From contig NC_015678.1 of NCBI RefSeq assembly GCF_000164675.2, forward strand, positions 1,612,001 through 1,676,000: a stretch of 64,000 nt of DNA, given 5' to 3'. The translations under genes and the position numbers were made by a program. Positions 36,087-44,395 of this stretch are shown piece after piece. The stretch's first letter is position 1. Each line of letters opens with the position of its first letter. This DNA is from Streptococcus parasanguinis ATCC 15912. Lineage in GTDB: Bacteria > Bacillota > Bacilli > Lactobacillales > Streptococcaceae. The notes under the pieces were generated by a model. That model was not told the DNA's origin. It made no database searches and saw only the letters and a list, made by a program, of their open reading frames with translations.

Positions 36087-37878
36087 ATGGTTTTCACTAG
36101 TCCGTGTCACAGGACTCTTATTGGTATTGCTTTACCATTTCTTCCAGAAGGCCTTTCCTGGAGGCTTCATTGGGGTAGATATTTTCTTCACCTTCTCAGG
36201 ATTTTTGATTACAGCGCTCTTGATCGATGAGTTTGCGCGCAAGCAAGAGATCGACTACCTGGCTTTCTTGAAGCGACGCTTTTATCGGATTGTACCGCCC
36301 CTCGTCTTTATGGTCTTGGTCGTGATGCCCTTTACCTTTATGGTCCAACGTGACTATGTGGCTAGTATTGGCACTCAGATTGCGGCGGTCTTTGGTTTTG
36401 TGACCAATTTCTTTGAGATGGCAACGGGTGGTAGTTACGAAAGTAACTTCATTCCGCATCTCTTCCTTCATACCTGGAGTTTGGCTCTAGAAGTTCATTA
36501 CTATGTGCTATGGGCACTTTTGGCATGGTTTTTGGCTAAGAGGGCTAAGACTGTTGGGAAATACCGAGGTATGCTCTTCCTGGCGTCCAGCGGACTCTTT
36601 CTCTTTACCTTCTTGTCTATGTTCATCCGCGCCTTTCTGACAGCCAATTTCTCAACCATCTATTTCTCAAGCTTTACTCACATCTTCCCTTTCTTTGCGG
36701 GATCATGCTTAGCGACGGTGACAGGAATTGCCAATGTCAGTCCTAATTTCACACGGATGGTACAGTCTTGGAGCATGAAAAAGACACTATCAGTCTTGGG
36801 TGGAAGCTTTGCCTTCTTGTTTGTGGTCAGTCTTTTCTTGCCATTTGATAGCTTATGGACCTATCTATTTGGCTTTCTAGCAGCGACAATCGCAGCTTGT
36901 GCTATGATTCTGTCGGCCCGCATTCTCCATGAAAAGACGCCAGACAAAAAAGAACCAGCCATCCTTAATTTCTTGGCAGATACCAGTTATGGCGTTTACC
37001 TTTTCCACTGGCCTTTCTTTATCATCTTCTCTCAACATTTGGGAAATATGATGGCGGCTATTGTGACGACTATCCTATCCTTGATTTTGACAGCTTTATC
37101 TTTCTATATCTTAGAGCCAACCATTGCAGGCAAGGAACCTCGTGTCTTTGGCATGAAGATGGATCTCAGTTTTTTGACCAAGCCGATCTTTTATCTTATG
37201 ATTCCTTTGACCTTGCTGATGATTGGAATTTCGGCCTTTGCGCCAACAGTTGGGGCCTTTGATGAGAGCCTGGTTGTAAGTGGCCTCAATCAAGCAGATA
37301 GCAAAATGCAGGTTACACGGACGCAAGTGGACAATGCGACTGCAACAGACTATAACGTCTCAAATGGTGTGACTATGATCGGAGATTCGGTCAACTTGAG
37401 GGCACAGGATTACTTGACAAATGCGATCCCTGGGATCCAGATTGATGCTGTAGTGAGCCGTCAGTTAGAAAATGGGATGAAGGTTTTCGAGACGGATATC
37501 TCCAATAAAGTTCTCCTTAAAAATGTGGTCATTGCCCTAGGAACTAACACCGTCAGCAACTACAAAGAGCTACTGGATCAGTATGTTGAAAAACTACCAA
37601 AAGGTCGTCGTTTGATTCTTGTGACACCATATGACGGTCGTTATGCGAGTGATCAGTCCAGTGAATCGGTCCAAACCCGTCTCTATGAGTTGGAATTGGC
37701 TAAGAAGTACGACTTTATCACCATTGCGGATTGGTACCAAGTGGCGGTGGAAAATCCAAACATTTGGGTCGGAACTGACTCGGTTCACTTCAATATGGAA
37801 ACAAATGGTGGGGAGCTCTATGCCCAAACGGTCAAAGAAGCCCTAGATAAAGCGGAAAAAGGTCCAGTTAAGAAGTAG
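36076..37878 (+). CDS. OatA-like peptidoglycan O-acetyltransferase
   Basis: 600 residues. The first 380 form an acyltransferase-3 membrane domain with about ten or eleven spans (RVTGLLLVLLYHFFQKAFPGGFIGVDIFFTFSGFL, the family start with its conserved His; later HLFLHTWSLALEVHYY). After a last span at about 370-390 comes an outer SGNH esterase-type domain: Ser438 in MIGDSVNL, and Asp568/His571 in GTDSVHFN. This is the OatA/Adr plan: acetyl groups are moved across the membrane to muramic acid, which blocks lysozyme. Translation is coupled to the MORN protein. Confidence 0.88.
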   Translation: MRIKWFSLVRVTGLLLVLLYHFFQKAFPGGFIGVDIFFTFSGFLITALLIDEFARKQEIDYLAFLKRRFYRIVPPLVFMVLVVMPFTFMVQRDYVASIGTQIAAVFGFVTNFFEMATGGSYESNFIPHLFLHTWSLALEVHYYVLWALLAWFLAKRAKTVGKYRGMLFLASSGLFLFTFLSMFIRAFLTANFSTIYFSSFTHIFPFFAGSCLATVTGIANVSPNFTRMVQSWSMKKTLSVLGGSFAFLFVVSLFLPFDSLWTYLFGFLAATIAACAMILSARILHEKTPDKKEPAILNFLADTSYGVYLFHWPFFIIFSQHLGNMMAAIVTTILSLILTALSFYILEPTIAGKEPRVFGMKMDLSFLTKPIFYLMIPLTLLMIGISAFAPTVGAFDESLVVSGLNQADSKMQVTRTQVDNATATDYNVSNGVTMIGDSVNLRAQDYLTNAIPGIQIDAVVSRQLENGMKVFETDISNKVLLKNVVIALGTNTVSNYKELLDQYVEKLPKGRRLILVTPYDGRYASDQSSESVQTRLYELELAKKYDFITIADWYQVAVENPNIWVGTDSVHFNMETNGGELYAQTVKEALDKAEKGPVKK

Positions 37879-37924
37879 GTAGACTTCTTTGAAATTGCAA
37901 TAAAACAAATAAATTAAACAGAAT

Positions 37925-37961
37925 AAAAGCAACTTTTTACTTGTGGAAGGTTGCTTTTTTT
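37925..37961 (+). terminator. Rho-independent terminator after the O-acetyltransferase gene
   Basis: AAAAGCAAC and GTTGCTTTT pair and are followed by T's. Confidence 0.8.
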
Positions 37962-37971
37962 AGTAAAATAT

Positions 37972-38184
37972 AGAAAACGCTTACAAAAATTAAATGAAAA
38001 TGTCACTTTGTGAAGAAAAAATTTTTAAAATAATTTCTTCACAATATAGCTAAAGAAAACCTAGTGAAAAGAGTGTATAGATAAAAACTTCACAAACTTA
38101 TAGAAAAATCTTTGTGAATGTTGCTTGGAAGTGTTTACAAAAATCTTAAAATAGAGTACAATTATATTGTGAAATAATTAACAA
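37972..38184 (+). promoter_or_regulatory. adhE control region: promoter, Rex box, cre-like sites
   Basis: The promoter is TTTACA (38134-38139), 17 bases, TACAAT (38157-38162). TTGTGAAATAATTAACAA (38167-38184) matches the Rex operator TTGTGA-N6-TCACAA except for one base, and lies on the start site. AGAAAACGCTTACA (37972-37985) is 13/14 to cre; TGGAAGTGTTTACA (38126-38139) is 12/14 and covers the -35. Further Rex half-sites occur in two wide inverted repeats: TTGTGAAGAAA/TTTCTTCACAA (38008-38018, 38034-38044) and TTCACAAA/TTTGTGAA (38089-38096, 38111-38118). NADH-sensing and carbon control are inferred. Confidence 0.7.
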
Positions 38185-38278
38185 AACGAAATTTCTTACA
38201 CTATTCTTGAAAATTTCCGAAAACATGAAAAAGTTCTAGAAAAGGATAAGGGTTTCAAACATTGGAGGAAAGCATCAA

Positions 38279-40930
38279 ATGGCTGATAAAAAAACTCTCT
38301 CACCTGAAGAAAAGAAACTCGCTGCTGAAAAACACGTAGACGAGTTGGTGCAAAAAGCGCTGGTGGCGCTTGAAGAAATGCGCAAATTGAATCAGGAACA
38401 AGTGGACTACATTGTTGCGAAAGCATCTGTAGCTGCTCTTGACGCACACGGTGAACTCGCTCTTCATGCATATGAAGAAACTGGTCGTGGGGTCTTTGAA
38501 GACAAAGCGACCAAGAACTTGTTCGCTTGTGAACACGTTGTGAATAACATGCGTCACACGAAGACAGTTGGTGTCATTTCAGAAGATGACGTCACTGGTT
38601 TAACGCTAATTGCTGAGCCAGTCGGAGTTGTCTGCGGGATCACTCCTACAACAAACCCTACTTCAACAGCAATCTTTAAAGCATTGATTTCCTTGAAGAC
38701 ACGGAACCCTATCGTCTTTGCCTTCCACCCATCTGCTCAAGAATCATCAGCTCATGCGGCACAAATCGTACGCGATGCGGCAATTGCAGCTGGAGCACCT
38801 GAGAACTGTGTGCAATGGATTACCCAACCTTCTATGGAAGCAACCAGTGCCCTTATGAACCATGAAGGAGTTGCTACGATCCTTGCGACCGGTGGGAATG
38901 CCATGGTGAAAGCGGCATACTCATGTGGGAAACCAGCTCTTGGGGTCGGTGCCGGAAACGTACCTGCTTATGTTGAAAAATCAGCTAATATCCGCCAAGC
39001 AGCACACGATATCGTCATGTCTAAATCATTTGACAACGGAATGGTTTGTGCGTCTGAACAAGCGGTCATCATCGATAAAGAAATCTACGATGAGTTTGTT
39101 GAAGAATTCAAATCTTACCACACTTACTTTGTTAACAAAAAAGAAAAAGCCCTTCTTGAAGAGTTCTGCTTCGGCGTAAAAGCGAACAGCAAGAACTGTG
39201 CGGGTGCGAAATTGAATGCGGACATCGTTGGGAAACCAGCAGCATGGATCGCTGAACAAGCTGGCTTCTCAGTCCCAGAAGGAACCAATATCCTTGCTGC
39301 AGAATGTAAAGAAGTTGGTGAAAAAGAACCGTTGACTCGTGAAAAATTGTCACCAGTCATCGCTGTCTTGAAATCTGAAAGCCGTGAAGACGGAATTAAC
39401 AAAGCTCGCCAAATGGTTGAATTCAACGGTCTTGGTCACTCAGCAGCCATCCATACTGCTGATGAAGAATTGACCAAAGAATTTGGTAAAGCAGTCAAAG
39501 CTATTCGTGTTATCTGCAACTCTCCTTCGACTTTCGGTGGTATCGGGGATGTTTACAATGCCTTCTTGCCATCATTGACACTTGGATGTGGTTCTTACGG
39601 ACGCAACTCTGTTGGGGACAACGTTAGTGCCATCAACCTCTTGAATATCAAAAAAGTCGGACGCCGGAGAAATAACATGCAATGGATGAAACTTCCTTCA
39701 AAAACATACTTTGAACGTGATTCAATTGAATACCTACAAAAATGTCGTGACGTTGAACGTGTCATGATCGTTACAGACCACGCTATGGTAGAGCTTGGTT
39801 TCCTTGATCGTATCATCGAACAGCTTGACCTTCGTCGCAACAAGGTGGTTTACCAAATCTTTGCAGACGTAGAACCAGATCCAGATATCACAACCGTTGA
39901 ACGTGGTACAGAGATCATGCGTGCCTTCAAACCAGATACCATCGTCGCTCTTGGTGGTGGATCTCCAATGGATGCGGCTAAAGTAATGTGGCTCTTCTAT
40001 GAACAACCAGAAGTGGACTTCCGTGACCTTGTACAAAAATTCATGGATATTCGTAAACGTGCCTTCAAGTTCCCATTGCTTGGTAAGAAGACCAAATTTA
40101 TCGCTATCCCAACAACATCTGGTACAGGATCTGAAGTAACGCCATTTGCCGTTATCTCTGATAAAGCAAACAACCGTAAATACCCAATCGCAGACTACTC
40201 ATTGACGCCAACCGTTGCCATCGTAGACCCTGCCTTGGTATTGACAGTTCCTGGATTTGTAGCTGCTGATACTGGTATGGACGTATTGACTCACGCGACT
40301 GAAGCTTACGTATCACAAATGGCAAGTGACTACACTGATGGTCTTGCTCTTCAAGCTATTAAACTTGTCTTTGAAAACTTGGAAAGCTCAGTCAAGAATG
40401 CGGACTTCCATTCACGTGAAAAGATGCACAATGCGTCAACGATCGCAGGTATGGCCTTCGCCAATGCCTTCCTCGGTATTTCTCACTCAATGGCCCACAA
40501 GATCGGTGCGCAATTCCACACCATCCACGGACGGACCAATGCGATCTTGCTTCCATACGTTATCCGCTACAACGGTACACGCCCAGCCAAGACAGCTACA
40601 TGGCCTAAGTACAACTACTACCGTGCAGATGAAAAATACCAAGATATCGCTCGTATGCTAGGACTTCCATGTTCTACTCCAGAAGAAGCCGTTGAAGCTT
40701 ACGCAAAAGCTGTATACGAACTCGGTGAACGCTGTGGTATCGAAATGAACTTCAAAGCACAAGGAATCGATGAAAAAGAATGGAAGAAACATTCTCGTGA
40801 ATTGGCCTTCCTTGCTTACGAAGATCAATGTTCACCAGCTAACCCACGTCTTCCAATGGTAGACCATATGCAAGAAATCATCGAAGATGCTTACTATGGT
40901 TACAAGGAACGCCCAGGACGTCGTAAATAA
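38279..40930 (+). CDS. adhE: Bifunctional acetaldehyde-CoA/alcohol dehydrogenase AdhE
   Basis: 883 residues. The N-terminal aldehyde dehydrogenase half (1 to about 440) has ICGITPTTNPTSTAIFKAL and the active Cys in NGMVCASEQ. The C-terminal iron alcohol dehydrogenase half has ALGGGSPMDAAK (NAD site), TSGTGSEVTPF and the iron-binding HSMAHKIGAQFHTIHG. It turns acetyl-CoA to ethanol in two NADH-using steps, the main redox sink in fermenting streptococci, and forms spirosome filaments. GGAGG precedes the ATG. The gene is monocistronic and its control region carries Rex- and CcpA-type sites. Confidence 0.97.
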   Translation: MADKKTLSPEEKKLAAEKHVDELVQKALVALEEMRKLNQEQVDYIVAKASVAALDAHGELALHAYEETGRGVFEDKATKNLFACEHVVNNMRHTKTVGVISEDDVTGLTLIAEPVGVVCGITPTTNPTSTAIFKALISLKTRNPIVFAFHPSAQESSAHAAQIVRDAAIAAGAPENCVQWITQPSMEATSALMNHEGVATILATGGNAMVKAAYSCGKPALGVGAGNVPAYVEKSANIRQAAHDIVMSKSFDNGMVCASEQAVIIDKEIYDEFVEEFKSYHTYFVNKKEKALLEEFCFGVKANSKNCAGAKLNADIVGKPAAWIAEQAGFSVPEGTNILAAECKEVGEKEPLTREKLSPVIAVLKSESREDGINKARQMVEFNGLGHSAAIHTADEELTKEFGKAVKAIRVICNSPSTFGGIGDVYNAFLPSLTLGCGSYGRNSVGDNVSAINLLNIKKVGRRRNNMQWMKLPSKTYFERDSIEYLQKCRDVERVMIVTDHAMVELGFLDRIIEQLDLRRNKVVYQIFADVEPDPDITTVERGTEIMRAFKPDTIVALGGGSPMDAAKVMWLFYEQPEVDFRDLVQKFMDIRKRAFKFPLLGKKTKFIAIPTTSGTGSEVTPFAVISDKANNRKYPIADYSLTPTVAIVDPALVLTVPGFVAADTGMDVLTHATEAYVSQMASDYTDGLALQAIKLVFENLESSVKNADFHSREKMHNASTIAGMAFANAFLGISHSMAHKIGAQFHTIHGRTNAILLPYVIRYNGTRPAKTATWPKYNYYRADEKYQDIARMLGLPCSTPEEAVEAYAKAVYELGERCGIEMNFKAQGIDEKEWKKHSRELAFLAYEDQCSPANPRLPMVDHMQEIIEDAYYGYKERPGRRK

Positions 40931-40962
40931 GACGCTAACGAACTATTGATGTTTATCAGCTA

Positions 40963-40990
40963 CCCCTACTCTTTCGAGTGGGGGATTTTT
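40963..40990 (+). terminator. Rho-independent terminator after adhE
   Basis: CCCCTACTC pairs with GAGTGGGG and is followed by ATTTTT. Confidence 0.85.
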
Positions 40991-41123
40991 GATGGGATTT
41001 TCAAATTTTATGCTGACTATGGAAATTGTAAAATCGACTTTATCTTGGCAATTTAGGGTTGGAATTCTCTTTCTTTCATAGAAAATTAGACTTTTTTTAA
41101 TAATCTGTGCTATTTTTATAGCA

Positions 41124-41152
41124 TTGCGAGCTAATTTATGTTACCCTATAAT
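41124..41152 (+). promoter_or_regulatory. Promoter of the three-gene cassette
   Basis: TTGCGA (41124-41129), 17 bases, TATAAT (41147-41152); about 85 bases of leader follow. The rest of the adhE-cassette gap (40991-41123) shows nothing I can name. Confidence 0.6.
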
Positions 41153-41241
41153 GTGTGAATCTGCTTGTAGTTGAAGGGTTATGATAGCTTTTCAGTTATA
41201 GGAAACAAATAATAAGGAACTTAGAAAGGAGGCCATCTCAT

Positions 41242-41823
41242 ATGGAGTTAGAAGGTGAAGTGCAAGGAAGACAAGATCAGGCACAGAAAATTATTGACAT
41301 ACCCCAAAGAGATCAGGAAACTTCCACTTCAGAAAATCAGCCATCATCTGCTTCGGTGGTCTCCATGTATGGGCAGGAAAGGCCTGGTCAAGGTAGTGGG
41401 CAATCGTCCAGCATTTCTAGCCTCCATCAGCAACTAGCGAGTGCGTCTGGGACCCAGACCATTCAATTGCGGGAGAAATTAGTGCTGGCAGTAGCGCAGA
41501 ATGCTTCAGCGCAAGCCACTGTGTTTGAGGCAGAGGTCAAGGATAAACTGGAAGAGGCCAAGGAGATGGTTTCCCATAAAGTTGCTGAGGTGTCTCAAAT
41601 GGCCCACAGTATGGCTCAATTTTTAACAGACACAGAAGTGGAGCAACTATTAGGGGAGTTCTCCATGGATACTTGTTGGGACCAAGCAGTAGAGGAGGAG
41701 AACCTCGCCCAAGCAAAGGCCTACTCTACTCGCTTGTCAGATTTGGCGGGTCAGTTGGAGGCTGCATCAGCTCAATTGGTGGACTTGGACAAGGGACAAG
41801 CGACGGCCTTTGATTTTTCATAA
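41242..41823 (+). CDS. Unrecognised helical protein, cassette gene 1
   Basis: 193 residues behind AAAGGAGG. The first 60 residues are Gln/Ser/Glu-rich and probably disordered (QGRQDQAQKI, SSASVVSMYG, GQGSGQSSSI). The rest is strongly helical and coiled-coil-like (ISSLHQQLASASGTQTIQL..., FEAEVKDKLEEAKEMVSHKV, ARAYSTRLSDLAGQLEAAS-type heptads). There is no signal peptide or membrane segment and one Cys. I do not recognise a family. Codons fit the chromosome. With the next two genes it forms a tight unit with its own promoter and terminator. Small helical proteins in such sets recall type VII secretion partners, but no WxG motif, LXG toxin or EssC gene is nearby, so that is only a guess. Confidence 0.75.
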   Translation: MELEGEVQGRQDQAQKIIDIPQRDQETSTSENQPSSASVVSMYGQERPGQGSGQSSSISSLHQQLASASGTQTIQLREKLVLAVAQNASAQATVFEAEVKDKLEEAKEMVSHKVAEVSQMAHSMAQFLTDTEVEQLLGEFSMDTCWDQAVEEENLAQAKAYSTRLSDLAGQLEAASAQLVDLDKGQATAFDFS

Positions 41824-41836
41824 GTAGGAGAAAAAG

Positions 41837-42142
41837 ATGTTAGAGATCCTGGGAGAGGACAGAGAACGAATTGAGGAGCTCCATCGAGAGATTAAAAAGG
41901 AGCAAGAGCGGATTGCGATCAGAAGTTTGATTGCAACGCAAAAAGCCTTGATGATGTTGGAAGGGATGAGTTTGCAGGTAACCTTGGGCGGTCAATCTGA
42001 AAAGATGCGCTCTTTTGCTACAACGACCCTGGTTAGTGATTTGAAAGATGGATTTACAGGAGGAGCAGCGGACGCGGTAGAAACAGCACTGAAATCAGTG
42101 AAGAAGCCGATTTTATTGAGTCCGATTAAAGGAGGTATGTGA
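41837..42142 (+). CDS. Unrecognised protein, cassette gene 2
   Basis: 101 residues behind AGGAGAAA. The N-terminal half is a charged helix (EILGEDRERIEELHREIKKE), followed by an Ala/Met/Leu-rich stretch (IATQKALMMLEGMSL), then a Gly/Ala segment (DLKDGFTGGAADAVETALKS) and a basic end (VKKPILLSPIKGGM). No signal peptide. The Gly/Ala stretch could insert into a membrane or pack as a short helix pair. Its TGA shares one base with the ATG of gene 3. No family recognised. Confidence 0.7.
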   Translation: MLEILGEDRERIEELHREIKKEQERIAIRSLIATQKALMMLEGMSLQVTLGGQSEKMRSFATTTLVSDLKDGFTGGAADAVETALKSVKKPILLSPIKGGM

Positions 42143-42465
42143 TGTACCATTCAGGAAATAGTGAATTGGAACAACTAGAAGATCGACATTACCGCTTCAA
42201 TCAAAAGCTTAGTGAGCTGGAGTGGGATTATGCGGATATGCGTATGGATGTTCGCCAACATACAGAAAATTTAGTGGACTGGCTGAGTGCCCTACATTTT
42301 CAAGCCCCAAGTGCGGAGGCTCAAAGTGGCTTGGAGCGTTTATTTGCCTTGCAAGAAGAGTTTGAGGCAGAACTCAAGCGCTATGAAGAGCGCTTAGAAG
42401 AAGAGCGTGAGCGCGAACAGCAAGAGTACTACAAGCAGCGTCAACAATTAGAACAAGGTGATTGA
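42142..42465 (+). CDS. Coiled-coil protein, cassette gene 3
   Basis: 107 residues. ATG 42142 is preferred over the GTG one codon earlier because AAAGGAGG (42128-42135) is six bases before it. The protein is almost wholly charged helix: an N-terminal LEQLEDRHYRFNQKLSELEW, a middle with Trp/His (LVDWLSALHFQAP), and a long Glu/Arg/Gln C-terminal helix (ERLEEEREREQQEYY). In length and pattern it recalls the DUF3958-type helpers found with type VII effectors, but I cannot confirm that. A strong terminator follows at once, so the cassette is exactly three genes. Confidence 0.72.
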   Translation: MYHSGNSELEQLEDRHYRFNQKLSELEWDYADMRMDVRQHTENLVDWLSALHFQAPSAEAQSGLERLFALQEEFEAELKRYEERLEEEREREQQEYYKQRQQLEQGD

Positions 42466-42501
42466 AACATTCCTCTGGTAGAGATAAGAGGAATGTTTTT
42501 G
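42466..42501 (+). terminator. Rho-independent terminator of the cassette
   Basis: AACATTCCTC and GAGGAATGTT pair perfectly, followed by TTTG-TTT. It starts at the base after the stop codon. Confidence 0.85.
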
Positions 42502-42539
42502 TTTGCTCAAAAAACTTTTTAAAATATGCTCATAAATTC

Positions 42540-42568
42540 TTGTAAGCGTTTGCTTAGTATGTTATAAT
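42540..42568 (+). promoter_or_regulatory. Zinc-ADH promoter with cre over the -35
   Basis: TTGTAA (42540-42545), 17 bases and TATAAT (42563-42568) with an extended TG. TGTAAGCGTTTGCT (42541-42554) is 12/14 to cre and covers the -35, so CcpA would block RNA polymerase. Confidence 0.62.
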
Positions 42569-42628
42569 ATTCACAAATAAACGAAAATAAAATGGTTTTA
42601 TCAAACCAACAAAGAAAAGGAGTCTCTT

Positions 42629-43681
42629 ATGAAAGCTGCAACCTATGTATCTGCAGGCAATCTGCAACTGCTGGATCAACCAAAACCAGTGATCAAAAAT
42701 CCAACGGATGCCATTGTGCGTGTCTTGAAGACAACCATCTGTGGGACAGACCTCCACATCCTAGGAGGAGATGTGCCAGCTTGTAAGGAAGGCACAATTT
42801 TAGGCCACGAAGGAATCGGGATCGTCGAAGAAGTCGGTGATGCGGTTACGAACTTCAAGGTGGGCGACAAGGTCATTATCTCTTGTGTCACAGCTTGTAA
42901 CACCTGCTACTACTGTAAACGTAGTCTGCCTTCTCACTGTGAAGATGGTGGTTGGATTTTGGGTCACTTAATCAATGGGACCCAAGCAGAGTATGTCCAC
43001 ATTCCACATGCTGATGGTAGTCTTTATCATGCGCCTGAAACTGTGGATGACGAAGCTTTGGTCATGCTCTCAGATATTCTCCCAACGTCTTATGAAATTG
43101 GGGTGCTTCCATCTCATGTAAAACCAGGCGATAATGTCTGTATCGTTGGAGCTGGTCCAATCGGCCTTGCGGCTCTCTTGACCGTTCAGTTCTTCTCACC
43201 TGCTACGATTATCATGGTAGACTTGTCTGAATCTCGTCTTGAAGCAGCCAAGAAATTTGGGGCAACTCACACCATCTGCTCAAGTGATATCGCTGAAATC
43301 AAGGCCTTTATCAATGAAGTGACCGAAGGTCGTGGTGTCGATATCTCCATGGAATGTGTGGGCTATCCTGCTACTTTTGATGTCTGCCAAAACGTCATCT
43401 CTGTCGGTGGTCATATTGCCAATGTCGGTGTCCACGGAAAACCAGTTAGCTTCAATTTGGACGATTTGTGGATCAAGAACATTACCCTTAACACCGGTCT
43501 TGTCAATGCCAATACCACTGAAATGTTGCTCAATGTCTTGAAATCAGGTAAGATTGATGCGACTAAGCTCATCACCCACCACTTCAAACTCTCAGAAGTT
43601 GAAAAAGCCTATGATGTCTTTAAACATGCGGGTGAAAACCATGCACTCAAGGTGATTATCGAAAACGATATCAGTGAATGA
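42629..43681 (+). CDS. Zinc-dependent medium-chain alcohol dehydrogenase
   Basis: 350 residues, MDR family. Catalytic zinc ligands are in TTICGTDLHILGG and LGHEGIGIVEEVG. The structural zinc lobe is CVTACNTCYYCKRSLPSHCEDG (four Cys). The NAD(P) site is VCIVGAGPIGLAALL. It is of the kind that acts on ethanol, isopropanol or similar small alcohols; the substrate cannot be fixed. RBS AAAGGAG precedes the ATG. The cre-bearing promoter suggests use when preferred sugars are gone. Confidence 0.88.
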   Translation: MKAATYVSAGNLQLLDQPKPVIKNPTDAIVRVLKTTICGTDLHILGGDVPACKEGTILGHEGIGIVEEVGDAVTNFKVGDKVIISCVTACNTCYYCKRSLPSHCEDGGWILGHLINGTQAEYVHIPHADGSLYHAPETVDDEALVMLSDILPTSYEIGVLPSHVKPGDNVCIVGAGPIGLAALLTVQFFSPATIIMVDLSESRLEAAKKFGATHTICSSDIAEIKAFINEVTEGRGVDISMECVGYPATFDVCQNVISVGGHIANVGVHGKPVSFNLDDLWIKNITLNTGLVNANTTEMLLNVLKSGKIDATKLITHHFKLSEVEKAYDVFKHAGENHALKVIIENDISE

Positions 43682-43717
43682 AGTGGCAACTAATGTTTGT
43701 TCATAGTTTTTTTAGAC

Positions 43718-43745
43718 GGACCAGAGATATTCTGGTCCTATTTTC
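43718..43745 (+). terminator. Terminator after the zinc-ADH gene
   Basis: GGACCAGA pairs with TCTGGTCC around a 5-base loop and is followed by TATTTT. Confidence 0.7.
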
Positions 43746-43768
43746 AATCCCAAATAGCAGATGATTCC

Positions 43769-43818
43769 TTGCAAAATAAATTCATTATCTTATAATAGAA
43801 GTGCAGAAAACGATTACA
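43769..43818 (+). promoter_or_regulatory. Promoter with downstream cre for the small membrane protein
   Basis: TTGCAA (43769-43774), 16 bases, TATAAT (43791-43796). AGAAAACGATTACA (43805-43818), 13/14 to cre, sits just past the start of transcription, where bound CcpA would act as a roadblock. Confidence 0.6.
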
Positions 43819-43839
43819 TAAAGAGAAAGGTGTGATCTT

Positions 43840-44226
43840 ATGAAACGGTTTTGTTATCATCGTGAATTCTGGATGGACTTCCATTTCTGGATCTTAGTCT
43901 TGCTTTTAGCGGCTGTAGCTTTGACGATGCGAGCTCCGCTTTCGGTAGTTAGCCTAGCTTATCTTGCTTTTGTTGGGATTTTGATCCTTCTTCAGGTCTT
44001 TCAACCACCTGTATCGACACGTCAGTATCCAGAAGGTAGCTACCATTTCAATTGGACCTTCTATCGTGATACCCGACTGTATATCGATCTCTTTTTACTA
44101 GCAGGTCTCTTGGCAGGCCCAATTGCTTCATCGGATATGGTCTATTGGATCTTGCTTGGAGCCGTCGTCGGCTCTATCGGCTTTGTATTTGTCGTAAAGG
44201 AAAAAGCAACTCAAAAGATGGCCTAG
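43840..44226 (+). CDS. Small membrane protein, unknown function
   Basis: 128 residues behind AGAAAGGTG. There are probably four membrane segments in two pairs: about 16-33 and 38-57 (FHFWILVLLLAAVALTM; VSLAYLAFVGILILLQVF), then about 85-97 and 102-120 (LYIDLFLLAGLLAGPIA; WILLGAVVGSIGFVFVV). The N-terminus is Cys/His/Trp-rich (MKRFCYHREFWMDFHFW). I do not recognise a family. It has its own promoter with a cre-like site and its own terminator, and lies between fermentation and sialic acid genes. Confidence 0.72.
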   Translation: MKRFCYHREFWMDFHFWILVLLLAAVALTMRAPLSVVSLAYLAFVGILILLQVFQPPVSTRQYPEGSYHFNWTFYRDTRLYIDLFLLAGLLAGPIASSDMVYWILLGAVVGSIGFVFVVKEKATQKMA

Positions 44227-44242
44227 GGAATCATCATGTCCT

Positions 44243-44280
44243 AGATCCCTGAAACTAGTTTCAGGGATCTTTTTATTTTT
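44243..44280 (+). terminator. Strong terminator after the small membrane protein
   Basis: A perfect 28-base palindrome (44243-44270, arms starting AGATCCCTGAAACT) is followed by a T-rich run. It may work in both directions. Confidence 0.88.
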
Positions 44281-44319
44281 TCTAAAATGTGAAACTATAA
44301 TCCAATTACACGATTAACA

Positions 44320-44348
44320 TTGTAAGCGCTTCAAAAATAGATTATAAT
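44320..44348 (+). promoter_or_regulatory. nanE promoter with cre over the -35
   Basis: TTGTAA (44320-44325), 17 bases, TATAAT (44343-44348). TGTAAGCGCTTCAA (44321-44334) is 12/14 to cre and shares the -35, the same layout as at the zinc-ADH promoter. It is the presumed main promoter of the sialic acid genes. Confidence 0.62.
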
Positions 44349-44395
44349 CATTTTACAAGTACTCGAGTTGCCTTATTATCAAAGGAGAAGGAGTT

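Noticed and set aside
41242..42465. Calling the three-gene cassette a type VII secretion locus
   Set aside because: No WxG motif, no LXG toxin and no EssB/EssC gene is present in the window; only general helical character is shared.
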